Origin: Arctopsyche grandis
Taxonomy: Eukaryota > Arthropoda > Insecta > Trichoptera > Hydropsychidae
Reading direction: 5' to 3'
Assembly (NCBI RefSeq): GCF_051622035.1
Contig: NC_135364.1
Location: 1,054,001 to 1,118,000, forward strand
DNA length: 64,000 nt
In this document: positions 37,721 to 48,192 of the stretch, in pieces
Layout: the number at the start of each line of letters is the position of its first letter
How positions within the stretch are numbered: the stretch's first letter is position 1
The notes under the pieces: model-generated
Databases searched by the model: none
The model's input: only the letters and a program-made list of their open reading frames with translations
What the model was told of the DNA's origin: nothing
Program-made: the position numbers and the translations under genes

Positions 37721-37823
37721 TTAGAGGAAGGATAGTCACAGTGCTATCCATTGTTCGGCAAACCTTTAACAATGCATTTACAACCTTTGAACAATACACG
37801 GCCCCCTCAGGCTCCGGTGACTA
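37721..37823 (-). mobile_element. 103-bp MITE, copy 1
   Basis: The element is flanked by a perfect 7-bp repeat, GTCATGA, at 37714-37720 and 37824-37830. It matches, in inverse orientation and with exactly the same length, the segment at 43992-44094. Landmarks shared by both are GGATAGTCACAGTGCTATCC, GTTCGGCAAACC and GGCTCCGGTGACTA. The terminal bases are not clearly inverted repeats. Confidence 0.75.
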
Positions 37824-38292
37824 GTCATGATATCTCAAGTTCTACTGAACCAATTTACTCTATACATTACTCTATCGCACTAACTAAAACTATAACAAAA
37901 TTTCACTAACTAAAACTACAATAAATTTTGACTTTTCCATAGTTTGGGTGATTGCAGCATTTGTTTGGATTAAGAATTCATTTGTTTTTTTGATATCAGA
38001 TTACTAGGAGGGTTGCAATCGTGACCCCTCACTTCATCAGCCTGTAACTTTTTGAATTTTGAATTTTTTCCTTTTTTTTATGTATTCTTCAAACATTAAT
38101 AAATATTTGGTAAAATAATGGCTACTAAAAATTTTTTTTTTATTGCAGCTGAAAAATTACCTACAATTCATGCCTCTAGACTAGAAAACCCCCTTAATGG
38201 GTCACATTGCTAATACATAACGTTTGTATGTAGGATTTTTTTTATACCCAGAAGAGTGAATATATGAATGACTAAGTTGTCATGAATAGTGA

Positions 38293-39178
38293 GTGGACCC
38301 AAAGCGCGCCTGCTACAACTTAAATCCGATATCCAGTTATAATATTGATTTGAAATTCTACACGTTTTTAATGTTTTTTAATGAAAATATGGTGGAAATG
38401 CAAAAAAACGGATCCGGAGATGGAAAAATAAGTATAATGCGATACGATGTCGTATCGCTGGGAACAAGAAACACAGTATTTTTAGTATCGCGTGTAAAGA
38501 AAATAAAATCGTATATACTTGTTCGTGGGCTCAATCAAGCCAAGTATTTAAATAAATATAAACAAAAAGAAAACAGTGATTATATGAAATTTATTGTAAG
38601 AGCAATTCGCAAACACTTCAATTAATTAAGTCGTGTACAAGCGTGTACGTAATCGAGCAACTCAATGAGCGCGGTTCGAATAAATAAATACGTGTGGAGA
38701 AATAAAACAAAAGATTATTCCGTAGCAATTCGTGTGAAAATTATTAAGAATGTCTATTTATTTTCCTTTGATAAAACACAGGAATCGTCGCGGGCACGAA
38801 GATGTAATTAATAAATTCGAGATAAGTGGTGTCGCGCGAGGCGAGGCTCCCCCGCGCTTAGGAAATAACCACTTTGATTTACTCATTTTTAAAACAAGGT
38901 TAATTAACACGTTAGGCCTAAAGGAAAACTCGCACGCAACGGTCATTTATCATCGACGAAAAATATTAGAGAAGGTGGTCGGCGGGACGTTCGAAATAAT
39001 AATAATGAAAATAAAAATACGTATATGTATTATTATTATACATAAATACGAGTACGTATGGTTAACGTTCAAAATACCTAGAAAAAATAGATTTATGCCA
39101 GCGGCGAAAAGTGGAACGGTGCACGACCGCGTCACGCACGTGCTAAAACCCTTCATTAAGGGTTGTCTGAAATGTTAA
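38293..39178 (+). other. Two adjacent open frames of unknown status
   Basis: A frame of 110 codons (38293-38625, GTG at its 5' end) and one of 142 codons (38750-39178, ATG) lie 124 bp apart in different frames. Both use AT-rich codons with many Lys, Ile and Asn, as expected from the base composition. The second contains SGVARGEAPPRLGN from GC-rich DNA (TCGCGCGAGGCGAGGCTCC). No known domain is recognised. They may be chance or parts of an unrecognised element. Confidence 0.25.
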
Positions 39179-39875
39179 GTGGAATTAAAACCCTCTACTA
39201 TAATTCCATTGTGTGGGCGCAAACGCGTTGAAAATGTTTTTGGTTTTATATCATAGTGTTTTGAAGGATGTCTCCATCAGAGTTTGGAATTAATTAACAT
39301 ATTATACATATGTATGTATATTCTATGTGCTGCTATATATTTCCGTGTATGGCTTTGAATAGGTTAATTAAATTTAGCATACAATATGAGGATGTAGTTA
39401 TATTACAATTTAAAAAAAAAGTCATATGAAAGATAGTGGCCACATCGGGTGACTTATTTATTTATTTACAGGTAAAAACTCATTTCAATACATCGTATAA
39501 TATAAACAATAATAACAAAAGAAAACAACATCAATAGATTGGTGATTTTATTGCCCAAGTGTAGTTACTCGTGGTCACCCAACTTGGGTAACCAGAAACG
39601 TAAGAATTTTCAATACGTGACGATACACTTGTTCAAAGTTTTTTCAATTTGTAGTCACTGGCAAATAATACATTTTGAATGACCGCGCCAGTGACTCAAG
39701 CAATAAAATCATCGTATACAGACCAAATTCCGGTAATCGATAATGACTTTTTGAATTGGGCAACGAATGAGTTGCCTGGTGTGACATGCCCCATTCAACT
39801 GTACATTTGATCTGGTCGCGCAACAAAGTCACCCACCAAGTTGCTCGCAAGTTACCCAGTATTTTCGGGTTCTTA

Positions 39876-40050
39876 GGGCCGGGCCGCACCGTGCAACTTT
39901 GTCGGCCGACTTGTTGCGCGACACGAAAAAATGTATGGAAATGTGTGCGACAAACAAGTTGACGAGTGTGGCATGTCCCATCTACCTGCATGCATTGGTC
40001 TGGTCGCCGTCAACCGAGTTGTTCGCGAGTTGAGCGGTGCGGCCCGGCCC
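39876..40050. mobile_element. 175-bp Harbinger-like MITE with TTA target duplication
   Basis: The inverted ends are GGGCCGGGCCGCACCG and CGGTGCGGCCCGGCCC, perfect over 16 bp. TTA flanks both ends (39873-39875 and 40051-40053), the 3-bp duplication typical of PIF/Harbinger. The inside holds repeats of GTTGCGCGA and GTTGTTCGCGA type. The sequence just upstream (39740-39870) looks like a diverged relative (GTTGCCTGG, CTGGTCGCGCAAC, GTTGCTCGCAAG), suggesting an older neighbouring copy. Confidence 0.8.
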
Positions 40051-40199
40051 TTAGGGTGCAAAATAACAGCCGAACATCCTACGAACCCCTGTTGGACATG
40101 CACATTGAGCTAAGTAAGTAAATTATAATTTATTGTTATAGACATTCCCTTCTTTGTTGTTTTTTTATAATTTGTAATTATTATTATTATTATTATTAG

Positions 40200-40355
40200 T
40201 TGTTTGTGTATATATATGTTTTGTTTTTGTTATGTCTAATTTCTTTAGTTATTATTATGTTTCTTTTCTTTTCTGTTATATTTTTGACCATTGTGGCGCA
40301 GTAGGAATTCCTGTAGTGCTACAATAGTCCAAACTTTAAATAAATAATAAGAATT
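40200..40355 (+). mobile_element. SINE family 3 tail
   Basis: An AT-rich linker leads to GACCATTGTGGCGCAGTAGG and CCTGTAGTGCTACAATAGTC, then AAACTTTAAATAAATAATAA. The hairpin is intact with a few G-T or mismatched positions. Confidence 0.65.
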
Positions 40356-40884
40356 GGAATTTATGCGTAGAATTTTCGTCCGTTAAAGCACAAACCGGAC
40401 GCGTTGACCGTAGGGGGTTGATCAGATGTGCAGAGAACGACAATAACCGAATCGTGTACATAACTGTCTTCTGTCTTCAAGTAAATAAACCATGGACAAT
40501 TAATTTTGAAATAAGGCGCAAACACAATGAATCGTACGGCACGGGCGCGTTCTTGGTCTTATGTTGTAAAAAAGGTTGTCTCACACTGCAGGGGGATTTT
40601 TTCTGACAAGTTTCTCCTTCTTCTTCCCTGTTTGCGTTGTATTTATTAACTTATATAATTACATCATCTTCCACAGAGGTATCCATTAACACCCTTCAAG
40701 AAAGCAGCAGCGTTATTAGCACTTCTAATGCTCTCAGGAAGGGCATTATTGATTTGAACACCTCTGTGAAAAACACCTCCTGCAGTTCTTGCTTTCTTAA
40801 CTCTGTCTATAATTAATTTATTCCTATTTCTAGTTTTATAATTACGTAAATCTCTATTCCTAACTATGTGATATAATAATATGC

Positions 40885-40970
40885 AAAACTATCTAGAAGA
40901 AAAAACACGTGCCACGTACCTTTAAAACACGTGCCACGTACCTTTCTGTGTGTCTACGCCTTTATTGTTG
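40885..40970. repeat. End fragment with a tandem CACGTGCCACGTACC duplication
   Basis: AAACACGTGCCACGTACCTTT occurs twice in tandem (about 40904-40945), followed by CTGTGTGTCTACGCC, an end of the same repeat family. Each copy carries a CACGTG E-box. Confidence 0.6.
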
Positions 40971-40979
40971 TATACGATC

Positions 40980-41550
40980 ATTATATTTTTAATTTCACTA
41001 CGCAATATTTGTTAAAATATGCTTTAAATTATTCTTAACATTCTTGCATGTTTTTATATTATATTTTATTCAGATTCTAGAATTTATTGTCTATTAATGC
41101 AGAGTCGCGCCGAGCCGCCGTAAATCGGCCGCTCTTTATTTTTATCAGCATTTGTATACATCATGTAAATAAAAAAAATAAATGCATGCGAGTACTGCAA
41201 AAATATTACTTTGTATTATCGGATCGTCTTCGATATAAGTATCCCTACAACTATTTTTCAAAATATTAAAGATACATATGTACATACCTCAAATTACAGA
41301 TTTTTATTATGTTCAAATTCAGATTTAAACACCAATTTAAGTTGAATTTTTCATGACAATCGATATTTTATTTATTTATTTTGTTAGGAAAATTTACAGT
41401 TTTATTAATTACAAAATTGATAACAAAAAAAAATTATTAAAAGATAAACCATTTAAAAAAATTCCCGCATATAGGTGAGAGAAAAAGAAAAATTTATACA
41501 TTCAAAATAAAAAATAACAATAAAACAGTGGCAAGATAATGATAAAAATA
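40980..41550. other. No gene seen
   Basis: AT-rich DNA with a short GC-richer piece at 41100-41130. Confidence 0.45.
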
Positions 41551-41557
41551 ATAATAT

Positions 41558-41936
41558 TGTTGCGTAGAGGTGGGTCCTCCAATCCAAATAAAAGGCCAAA
41601 GTCGCTTCACAGCATTTATTGGTGATTAAGGAGATACACGCACCGCCAACGCTTCGTCCAGAATGCCTTGATATACCCGTGTATAATGGAGAGGTCGCTC
41701 CCTGCATCTTCGACGTCCGGTTACTTCCCTATTGCTTAGGCATGTACCCAGATATGCATTCCCACGGCACTCAGTCCCACGCTATTGTTGTCAGTTCTAA
41801 GAAGGGACCGGGTGGCGTCACTAAGCCAATTCGGTGGTCATTTTTTAGCCTACTTGCACTTAGCCTGGAGATAATCCTCGAAAACCAATTATAACGGCGG
41901 CTCCTTTTAAAAAAATCATCACACAAATTCGCAACA
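41558..41936 (-). mobile_element. Solo LTR related to the one at 31168
   Basis: Read on the minus strand it starts TGTTGCG near 41936, carries GGAGCCGCCG, CTAAGTGCA, TCTCCTTAATCACC and AATAAATGCTGTGAAG blocks in the same order as the 31-kb LTR, and ends TACGCAACA at 41558. The flanks do not show a clear duplication, so this copy is older or its ends are altered. The middle differs between the two, so they are sister families or old copies. Confidence 0.75.
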
Positions 41937-41939
41937 ATC

Positions 41940-42668
41940 ACTCTAGTTTGGTTTGTATTAACTAAGTCGAAATCACAATTTATACAGAGAAATGAGTGCA
42001 TTGATAGTGGAGCTTGGACGCCATACAAATTTTCAAATATTAAATTTTAATCATTTAATATTAGAAAACCGTGTGACCCATGAGTTGGAAACCAGTAGTA
42101 CTATACATACATATGTACATATGTACATATGTAGATATTATAGAATACCCACACGCATTTATTTAGTCATATCGTCAATGTTCACAATAGGCAAACAAAG
42201 GGCGGCGTAAAAAAAATATAAAATATAATTTAAGTGTGGATGTGTGTGTGCACTTGGATGGGTGGTTGGGTGGGTGGGTGGGTGTATTTAGTGTGTGAGC
42301 AAAGGCCATATATCAGTGTAAAAGTCGCGGCGGCTGGCACCTGCCCGCCGCGTTCGCCCATAAACATTATCGGCAGTGAGGGGGTCAATAAATAAAGTGC
42401 GCGAGCTGCTAGATGCTTTATCTTGTGTGTAAATGGCGCCCTGAATCGGGCCGCCATTAATTACGGCCGAGTCGAAAATTGGCGTTGGCACTAACGAGCC
42501 GACGCGCACGTAGCGCCATCTAGCGGTGACAAATGACAAACGACCCATTTTCGCTCGATTTCATTATACATACAACCGGAACTCCTCCCTAAGATGCGCC
42601 CCTTTTTATCTTGGGAATCGTCGTTCAATAAATAAAAGTATCTCGGCATTTTAAATCGGAAGCAAAAA
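41940..42668. other. Island at 42230-42560 with a GGGT microsatellite
   Basis: A GTGTGTGTGC and (GGGT)n stretch (about 42240-42285) precedes unique GC-rich DNA with GGGCCGCCATTAATTACGGC and GCGCCATCTAGCGGTG. No gene is supported. Confidence 0.4.
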
Positions 42669-42800
42669 TGTGTAGGGGCTGTTTCGCTTGCGACGGCCTA
42701 CCCCCACTCCATGGAATGGATGCGCAGAAGCAACGGCTAGTGCACTGTTCTAGCATGCGCATCTTTTCCGTAGAATGGGGGTAGGCCTTCGTAAATGGAG
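42669..42800. mobile_element. Small hairpin MITE, copy 1
   Basis: GGCCTACCCCCACTCCATGG and its imperfect complement ending GAATGGGGGTAGGCC enclose GATGCGCA...TGCGCATC, a near-complete hairpin of about 92 bp. Outer arms (CGTAAATGGAGC) resemble those at 61900-62026. It could be a very small MITE; a pre-miRNA-like fold is also conceivable. Confidence 0.55.
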
Positions 42801-42806
42801 CAATCT

Positions 42807-43255
42807 CTTAATTTATTTTATTTTATTTTATTGTCACAAATCAATACACACTCGCCATTACAGATTTGCTCCAATGCGACGGGTGTACGTTAATGAAATA
42901 CATAAACAATCAGAAATCAGAAATACAGTAATACATACATATACAATCAGAATATATAAAATATAACAATTAATCAGAAATAATAATCATAGTGACATAT
43001 ATGGATTTCAGATTACTGTGTATGATTAATACAAATTATACACAGGCAGATTTTTGTGACAACAGGATTAGATTTAATACCAATTTTCAGGAACCGTTTC
43101 AGCAATGATCAGATAAAATTGGCAAACTCTGATAGAGAAACGATCGATTTGGAGTCACAAAACCCCCAAATCTAACCAGCAGTGGCGAGGACACGAACCT
43201 ATGACCTCAGTGATGCTAAATATATACGCTATCACTAAGCCAAACTGCTGGCTAA
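42807..43255 (-). mobile_element. SINE family 1, divergent subfamily with a different tail stem
   Basis: Read on the minus strand it has a tRNA-like head near 43255-43185 (a TTAGCCAGCAGTTTGG start, then the B-box region), the GGAGTCAC and GTTTGCCAATTTTATCTG-like body blocks, and a tail with TCGCATTGGAGC...CTGTAATGGCGA followed by a long (TAAAA)n run. The tail keeps the GCATTGG...CTGTAATG core but has a stem unlike other copies. Confidence 0.7.
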
Positions 43256-43836
43256 TATATATTATTACTAGTGTAATATATACTAGTGTAATATATATTA
43301 ATATATTATTACTAGTGTTTTGCATTCAAAAACACACAATAAACAACATGGGATACATTTTTATAAGTAAATTAATCATTTAAATATTATTCAATTAATA
43401 TCGTCATTTGATAGTTTTTAAAAGTGTCATGTCAACTGCATGCATTCTACATACAATTTCAGGGGTGGCACCAGAGAAATATAAAAACATTTCTCTTGGT
43501 GGCAACCAATTATTTAAGTTAAATTAATATAAACATCGTTCATTTTATATTATACATATTTTTGTTGAAATTATACATTACACGTTAATTTAAGAGTTGC
43601 AAAAAAGTGGATAAAAAAAATCCGCCAATTGAGAAAAGAACGGATTGGCTACCAACGCCCAACACCGCCATATGCTCAAATTGTAAATAAATTTATATCA
43701 AAATAAAACTTTTATTTATGTAGTGAATATGTGATGACCCCAATTCTATTCCGTGCGTGTATCTGTAGTTATGGCAACGTTACGCGTATAATTGATACAA
43801 GAAATGTATTGGTAAAGGCGCTTCTATTATTATAAC

Positions 43837-44221
43837 TAGACTGCGGATAGAGAGCGTGCTTTTTCCAGGAATCGGGGCGGTTTGGCTCTATTTATAGAGT
43901 GCAAAAAAAAAGGTTCGGCAAACCTTTAACAATGCATTTACAACATGTGAACAATGAACAGCGCGCTCTGGGTCCGCTCTTTAATTATAACTAGTCACCG
44001 GAGCCTGAGGGGGCCGTGTATTGTTCAAAAGTTGTAAATGCATTGTTAAAGGTTTGCCGAACAATGGATAGCACTGTGACTATCCTACCTCTAATTATAA
44101 CTAAATGCCAGCGCGACCCTGCGCCCCATTGTCCATTTCTATTGTAAACCTTTTTTTTTGCTCTCTCGATTTGTAGTTTGCCTTCTTTCCTGGAAAAGCA
44201 CCTTCCTGCGCCTATCTCTGA
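43837..44221. mobile_element. Cluster of three short MITEs separated by the same 7-bp TTATAAC
   Basis: TTATAAC occurs at 43830-43836, 43985-43991, 44095-44101 and 44222-44228. It delimits segments of 148, 103 and 120 bp. The middle segment is the same 103-bp element found at 37721-37823. The outer two are imperfect inverted copies of each other near their outer ends (TGCTTTTTCCAGGAA and a run of A before GGTT) and resemble the MITE at 9837-9983. Either one MITE hosts the middle one, with the same target used twice, or three elements inserted in turn at one site. Confidence 0.65.
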
Positions 44222-44225
44222 TTAT

Positions 44226-44345
44226 AACATTTCTCTGCCTGGAGTCACAAACTAAGGTCTGGCCAACAGATACTAGTGTGAATCGAACCGTGAATACTAG
44301 TAGTCCACGCTGCTGGTTTTGTGCTACTTATCCCTTGAATAGATT
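44226..44345 (-). mobile_element. Partial SINE family 1 head
   Basis: On the minus strand it gives CCAGCAGCGTGG, a good B box (CGGTTCGATTC), then TGTTGGCCAGACCT and TTTGTGACTCCAGGC. The 3' body is missing. It abuts the MITE cluster ending at 44221. Confidence 0.55.
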
Positions 44346-45540
44346 TTCCACGCATGGTGTTAGTCCAAGTTGACACACTTGTAGATATATGTACACACAT
44401 ATATACTTGCGAATTTGGGATTAAAAAAGTCACAGCTGAATGAGTTGAAACTGCCAGCATCTGAACGACTCTCATCTTTGACTTAAACTTCTTCATAGTC
44501 TGCAGGGGCAATTAGCGCTGCCTTTACTGTGTTCGGTTTCGTGCGAGTGAACGTAAAAGACGTTAAAACCTTTGAGCGCCCCTGTCGTCAGAGTAATTAG
44601 CTCTCCGGCTTTGGAGACAGACATCGTCAACATTTTCACTCCGGGATTTCGTCGACGAGTCCACGGGGAATGATTCCGATGGAAGTGTGTGAGCTCGACG
44701 TAATGTCACGCAACACTCGTAACGTTTTACGGCTTCGCCGCTACAAATATGCTCGATGTCTCTTTCAAGCCGGCCGTAAATAAAAGCTTTATGGGTGTTT
44801 GCGCTCTACAGCTCTCTTTATTGCGGTTATTACACGAGGGAGAGGCTGGGAGGAGTGTTTAGAGGTGGCAGGGAGTTCTCTTGACTTATGGCCAACGATC
44901 CCCCTCAATCTCGCCGGCTCGAATTTTCAACTTGATCTTGGGCTTTGAGGCTTAACTCTACGCTCGCCCCCTCTGCTCTGGGATTATTGTCTTACATTGC
45001 AAATATCATATAAAAAGTGCGTTATATTGCGAAAATTACAATGCAAGCTTTACATTTGAAAGGTGCTACTTTCGCTTGGGTAAAGAGTACAATGTACACA
45101 ATTTTTCAAAATAATAAACGAATATAAATTAGTATCATATAATATATATACATAACATCGCTATTCTGCATGTATGTGTGTCTGTCTGGGATAAAGCTCG
45201 CCGTACTATAATAGTCGTTTTAATTCGACTTCACAGCTAAACCACTTCCAAAACGTATACGAATATAATAACAAAAGAAAAAAACTTCTATATATATACT
45301 GTTTATTACCAATGTTTCCACTAGGCAAATAGACGGCTTTAAGTCTTATTTAATTAATATAAGCTTTTCTATTGGTGTTTTATATTGTTTACATGTAGGT
45401 AGGTAGGTAATTACTACAATTTTTTAAATTAAATATATTTAATAGGTATTTGAAAAAAAATCGAATCGAACACAGAACCGACACATTTCTTTTAATTTAA
45501 TAACTTAATATTCCAACAACCATGCGATGATATTTCATCT
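44346..45540. other. Island at 44510-44990 with CTTATGGCCA
   Basis: CCGGCCGTAAATAAAAGC, GCTTTATGGG and ACTTATGGCCAACG lie close together in unique DNA. It is followed by AT-rich sequence with a CTGTCTGGGATAAAGC stretch near 45180. Confidence 0.4.
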
Positions 45541-45544
45541 ACAT

Positions 45545-45815
45545 AGACCATTGTGGCTCATTTTTGATTTTTAAATGCTTTTTATTATTACGAAATTATG
45601 TTCACAATACATTTTATATCTATTTTAATAGCTACTGATCTACTGATCATTTTCTATTTTACAATTTAATTTAATTTGGTTAGTAATCATAGTATTATAT
45701 TATTCTAATGTTAATCTACAGCATAATAGGAAAAAGAGCTCAAAAACCTATTTTGTGGCGCATTAGATTCTTCCTGTAATACTAAAATGGTCCAAAACTA
45801 TAAATAAATATAAAA
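45545..45815 (+). mobile_element. SINE family 3 tail, split by a LINE 3' end
   Basis: GACCATTGTGGC at 45547-45557 is separated from GCATTAG...CTGTAATAC and AATGGTCC at 45760-45793 by the LINE insert. The A-rich tail TATAAATAAATATAAAA ends the unit. Confidence 0.65.
45558..45752 (-). mobile_element. 5'-truncated LINE 3' end with 7-bp target duplication
   Basis: TTGTGGC is repeated at 45551-45557 and 45753-45759. The 195-bp insert matches the 3' 190 bp of the insert at 61291-61594, including CTACTGATCTACTGAT, GTTAGTAATCATAGTAT and AGCTCAAAAACCTATTT. Its start differs, as expected for 5' truncation. Confidence 0.7.
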
Positions 45816-45819
45816 CCTC

Positions 45820-46760
45820 TACTTTTATTAGAAACAAACACTAAACACTTTTCATTACCAATTACATAACGGTATTTTGTGGACAAAAATTGCGCCATAT
45901 TAATGTATAATTTGATACAAAAATTGTTTTTCAAAATAATACTGATGATAAAAATATGTGACACAGCCTACTGCAAAATTATTATGGTATGTCAAGCGTT
46001 ACAAGGATTTGTCTCTTTGCCTTGTTTTCTCCATGTCAACACCCCACGAAAACATGGAGACAACAACAACACCTTCCACATATGTACTATCAATAAAATA
46101 ATGTTTTCACGAAAATAATACAGTCGATGATTTAAAAATTTTTTATCTTTATGTCATCAAATCAACTTAATGAGAGGTATTCAAATTTGTTTTGCTGGCA
46201 GTGAAAGTCGGGTTAAATTTGACACGCTTATACCTTGCACAGAAATAAAACGCGAGCTAGATTCGTATAATTAATGAAAACATTAAACTTGGAACTTCAT
46301 TAATTCCGTAACATCAAACATTCCGTTATTCGCCCCGTAAACAAACGGATACGATAATTAAGAGGGAGGCATAAAATCTTTTATGTCTCTGGAGCAGGGC
46401 TGGCGAACTGCCGGTAGAAGAACGACCCACTTTTACGATCGTCGACGATCCATTCCCCTTCTTCGGTTTCGATAAATTATACCCACTTCTTATACAAGTG
46501 CTCCATAATAATAGTGAGGAACTTTTCGGCTAAAAATTATGTCCCTTAATACATACATGTTTAGGATTCAATATGTATTTGGACGCATTTTCTTAAATTT
46601 TCATGTCTTATATTGTTTAATAAAATAAGATAGGATAGGTTAGGTATGGATTTGGGACTAGGACATTGACCGCAATAATAATAATCGTACAATTTTATAT
46701 ACATATATAATACCTATATGGAATAATTAAGGCACTAACAAACAGCATTTGTCTTTTATT
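45820..46760. other. No gene seen
   Basis: Mostly AT-rich unique DNA. Short frames only. Confidence 0.45.
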
Positions 46761-46764
46761 TATT

Positions 46765-47150
46765 TTTTAATTTATACAGGAAGACCTGTCAGGTAACCCC
46801 AATGTGCTTTCCTGACCAAAAACATTTTACATATGATTATTAGTATTATACAAAGTAAATACATATCAACTAACACCCACAGAGACATATGTGGTCAAAT
46901 TTGCAAGTTTGTATAATTTTTAAACAATTCAGGAAATATATATTCATTAACATCAATAATCATCCAGAGAGATTTATGGTCAAATTTGTAAATTTGCAGC
47001 ATTTTATAGAATTCAATAAAATTCGAGATTGCTGAAAACTTGAGATTTGCAAGAAATAGGTAAGGTTGCCAATTTGTTGGAACCGTTTCAATGAAAATCA
47101 GATAAATTGGCAAACTCTGATAGGAAACGATCGATCTGGAGTCACAATCA
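46765..47150 (-). mobile_element. SINE family 1, divided fragment
   Basis: The tail hairpin region (AGGAAGACCTGTCAGGTAACC, inverse orientation) is at 46780-46820. A body part (AACCGTTTCAATGAAAATC, AAACGATCGATCTGGAGTC) is at 47080-47145. The 260 bp between are unlike the usual body and may be another insert. The head is missing. Confidence 0.5.
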
Positions 47151-47369
47151 CAATGAGAATCACCATTATCGATCACTGTCAAATCTATGACAATAAAAGG
47201 ATTCAAGTCAATACATGGCCTGGGTGATAAAGCACAGACTGTGCGTGCAAGCGGTTTTTTTACACGTGCCTTTCTGTGTCTGCGCCCTTATTCTCATATT
47301 TGCCTGTGCGCATACGCTTTGACCGATCCCTATGCTGACTTAACAGCAGAATTCATCGGTGCTTTATCT

Positions 47370-47985
47370 TTATGTGTGTGTGCCTCTATATTAAGAAATC
47401 ACGAATCCAAGTTCTGGCCAGTAGAAATTAGTGGGATTTGAACCCGTGACCACTTTATTCAAAACATTATATGCTAACCAGTAGTCTATTCAGCTTGTTA
47501 ATTTTCCAACTTGATAGGAACTTAATGATATCAGACACTCAAATTAAAATTGACTATATATTACAGCAATACACAGAACTGGCCGTCCCATACTGTTGTA
47601 GGGCGAAAACATACAGCGATGCATGTGGTACGTGGTTTTTTTTAAGATACTTCAAATACTACATGGATAAATACTACCATACAATTTCAACGAAATAGGT
47701 CGTTTTGAAACGACGCGTTCTACCGCGTGCCATACATGCTTACCATGAACGTCACATTTTTTCTATATGTTTAAAACTATCTATAAAAAAACCATATGCC
47801 ACATTCACCGCTGTGTGATTTCACCCTAAACTGGCCGTTCCGGACTGTTATAGAACATTTAGTTCTAGAGTTCAAAAATTGAAAAAATGCAATGTTAAAT
47901 ACTGGGGCAGGACTCGAAGTGGATACTACACAGACAGCTCCAATGTCAGTATAATTGTTTTGAAAAGCTGAAACCCACGTCAAAT
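47370..47985 (-). mobile_element. Dimeric tRNA-like SINE (family 2), split by a 228-bp MITE
   Basis: Minus-strand order: a unit with TTCGAGTCCTGCCCC (about 47925-47910), the TTTGAACTCTAGAACTAAA block, the MITE (47601-47828), then TGGTTAGCATATAATG and GGGTTCAAATCCCAC at about 47490-47430, and GAACTTGGATTCGTG at the 3' side. The match to the 24.3-kb copy covers both halves, so the MITE is a later arrival. Confidence 0.7.
47601..47828. mobile_element. 228-bp inverted-repeat MITE with E-box-like ends and long flanking repeats
   Basis: The ends are AGGGCGAAAACATACAGCG and, inverted, AGGGTGAAATCACACAGCG. The inverted match continues through a TGTGGYAYRTGGTTTTTTT block for about 45 bp. Single ends of the same type occur at about 455-480, 18648-18700 and 25318-25345. 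The flanks repeat a 24-bp sequence (47577-47600 and 47829-47852, AACTGGCCGT.CC..ACTGTT.TA) with five mismatches, far longer than usual for a DNA element. The insertion splits a dimeric SINE. Confidence 0.65.
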
Positions 47986-48192
47986 GATGCTTTATCTTTA
48001 TATGTTTGTGCCTCTATAGTAAAAAAAAACCAATGTAAAAGAACGATTTACCTTTTTTAGCATTGTACATCTATTTAATATTACAAATTTTGCCAGCAGT
48101 TTTCAAAAATGATACCCAAAATGCTTGAGTGCAGACACTTGTTGTCTACAAAAGATAGCCATAACCGGAGGTTCATTGCGCATTTTCACAAG

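Larger units (their letters stand above)
36155..38193. mobile_element. TTAA-flanked non-autonomous DNA element (piggyBac-like), twice interrupted
   Basis: The inverted ends are GGGGGTATTCTAGTCTAGA (36155-36173) and its near-perfect complement at 38175-38193 (18 of 19 match). TTAA flanks both ends (36151-36154 and 38194-38197), the target of piggyBac-type elements. The interval contains an RTE insertion (36224-37575) and a 103-bp element (37721-37823). Without these the element is about 566 bp and has no transposase frame. Superfamily is inferred from the TTAA target alone. Confidence 0.8.

Noticed and set aside
40195..40355. A host 3' UTR with polyadenylation signal
   Set aside because: The AATAAA-rich end is the tail of a family 3 SINE.
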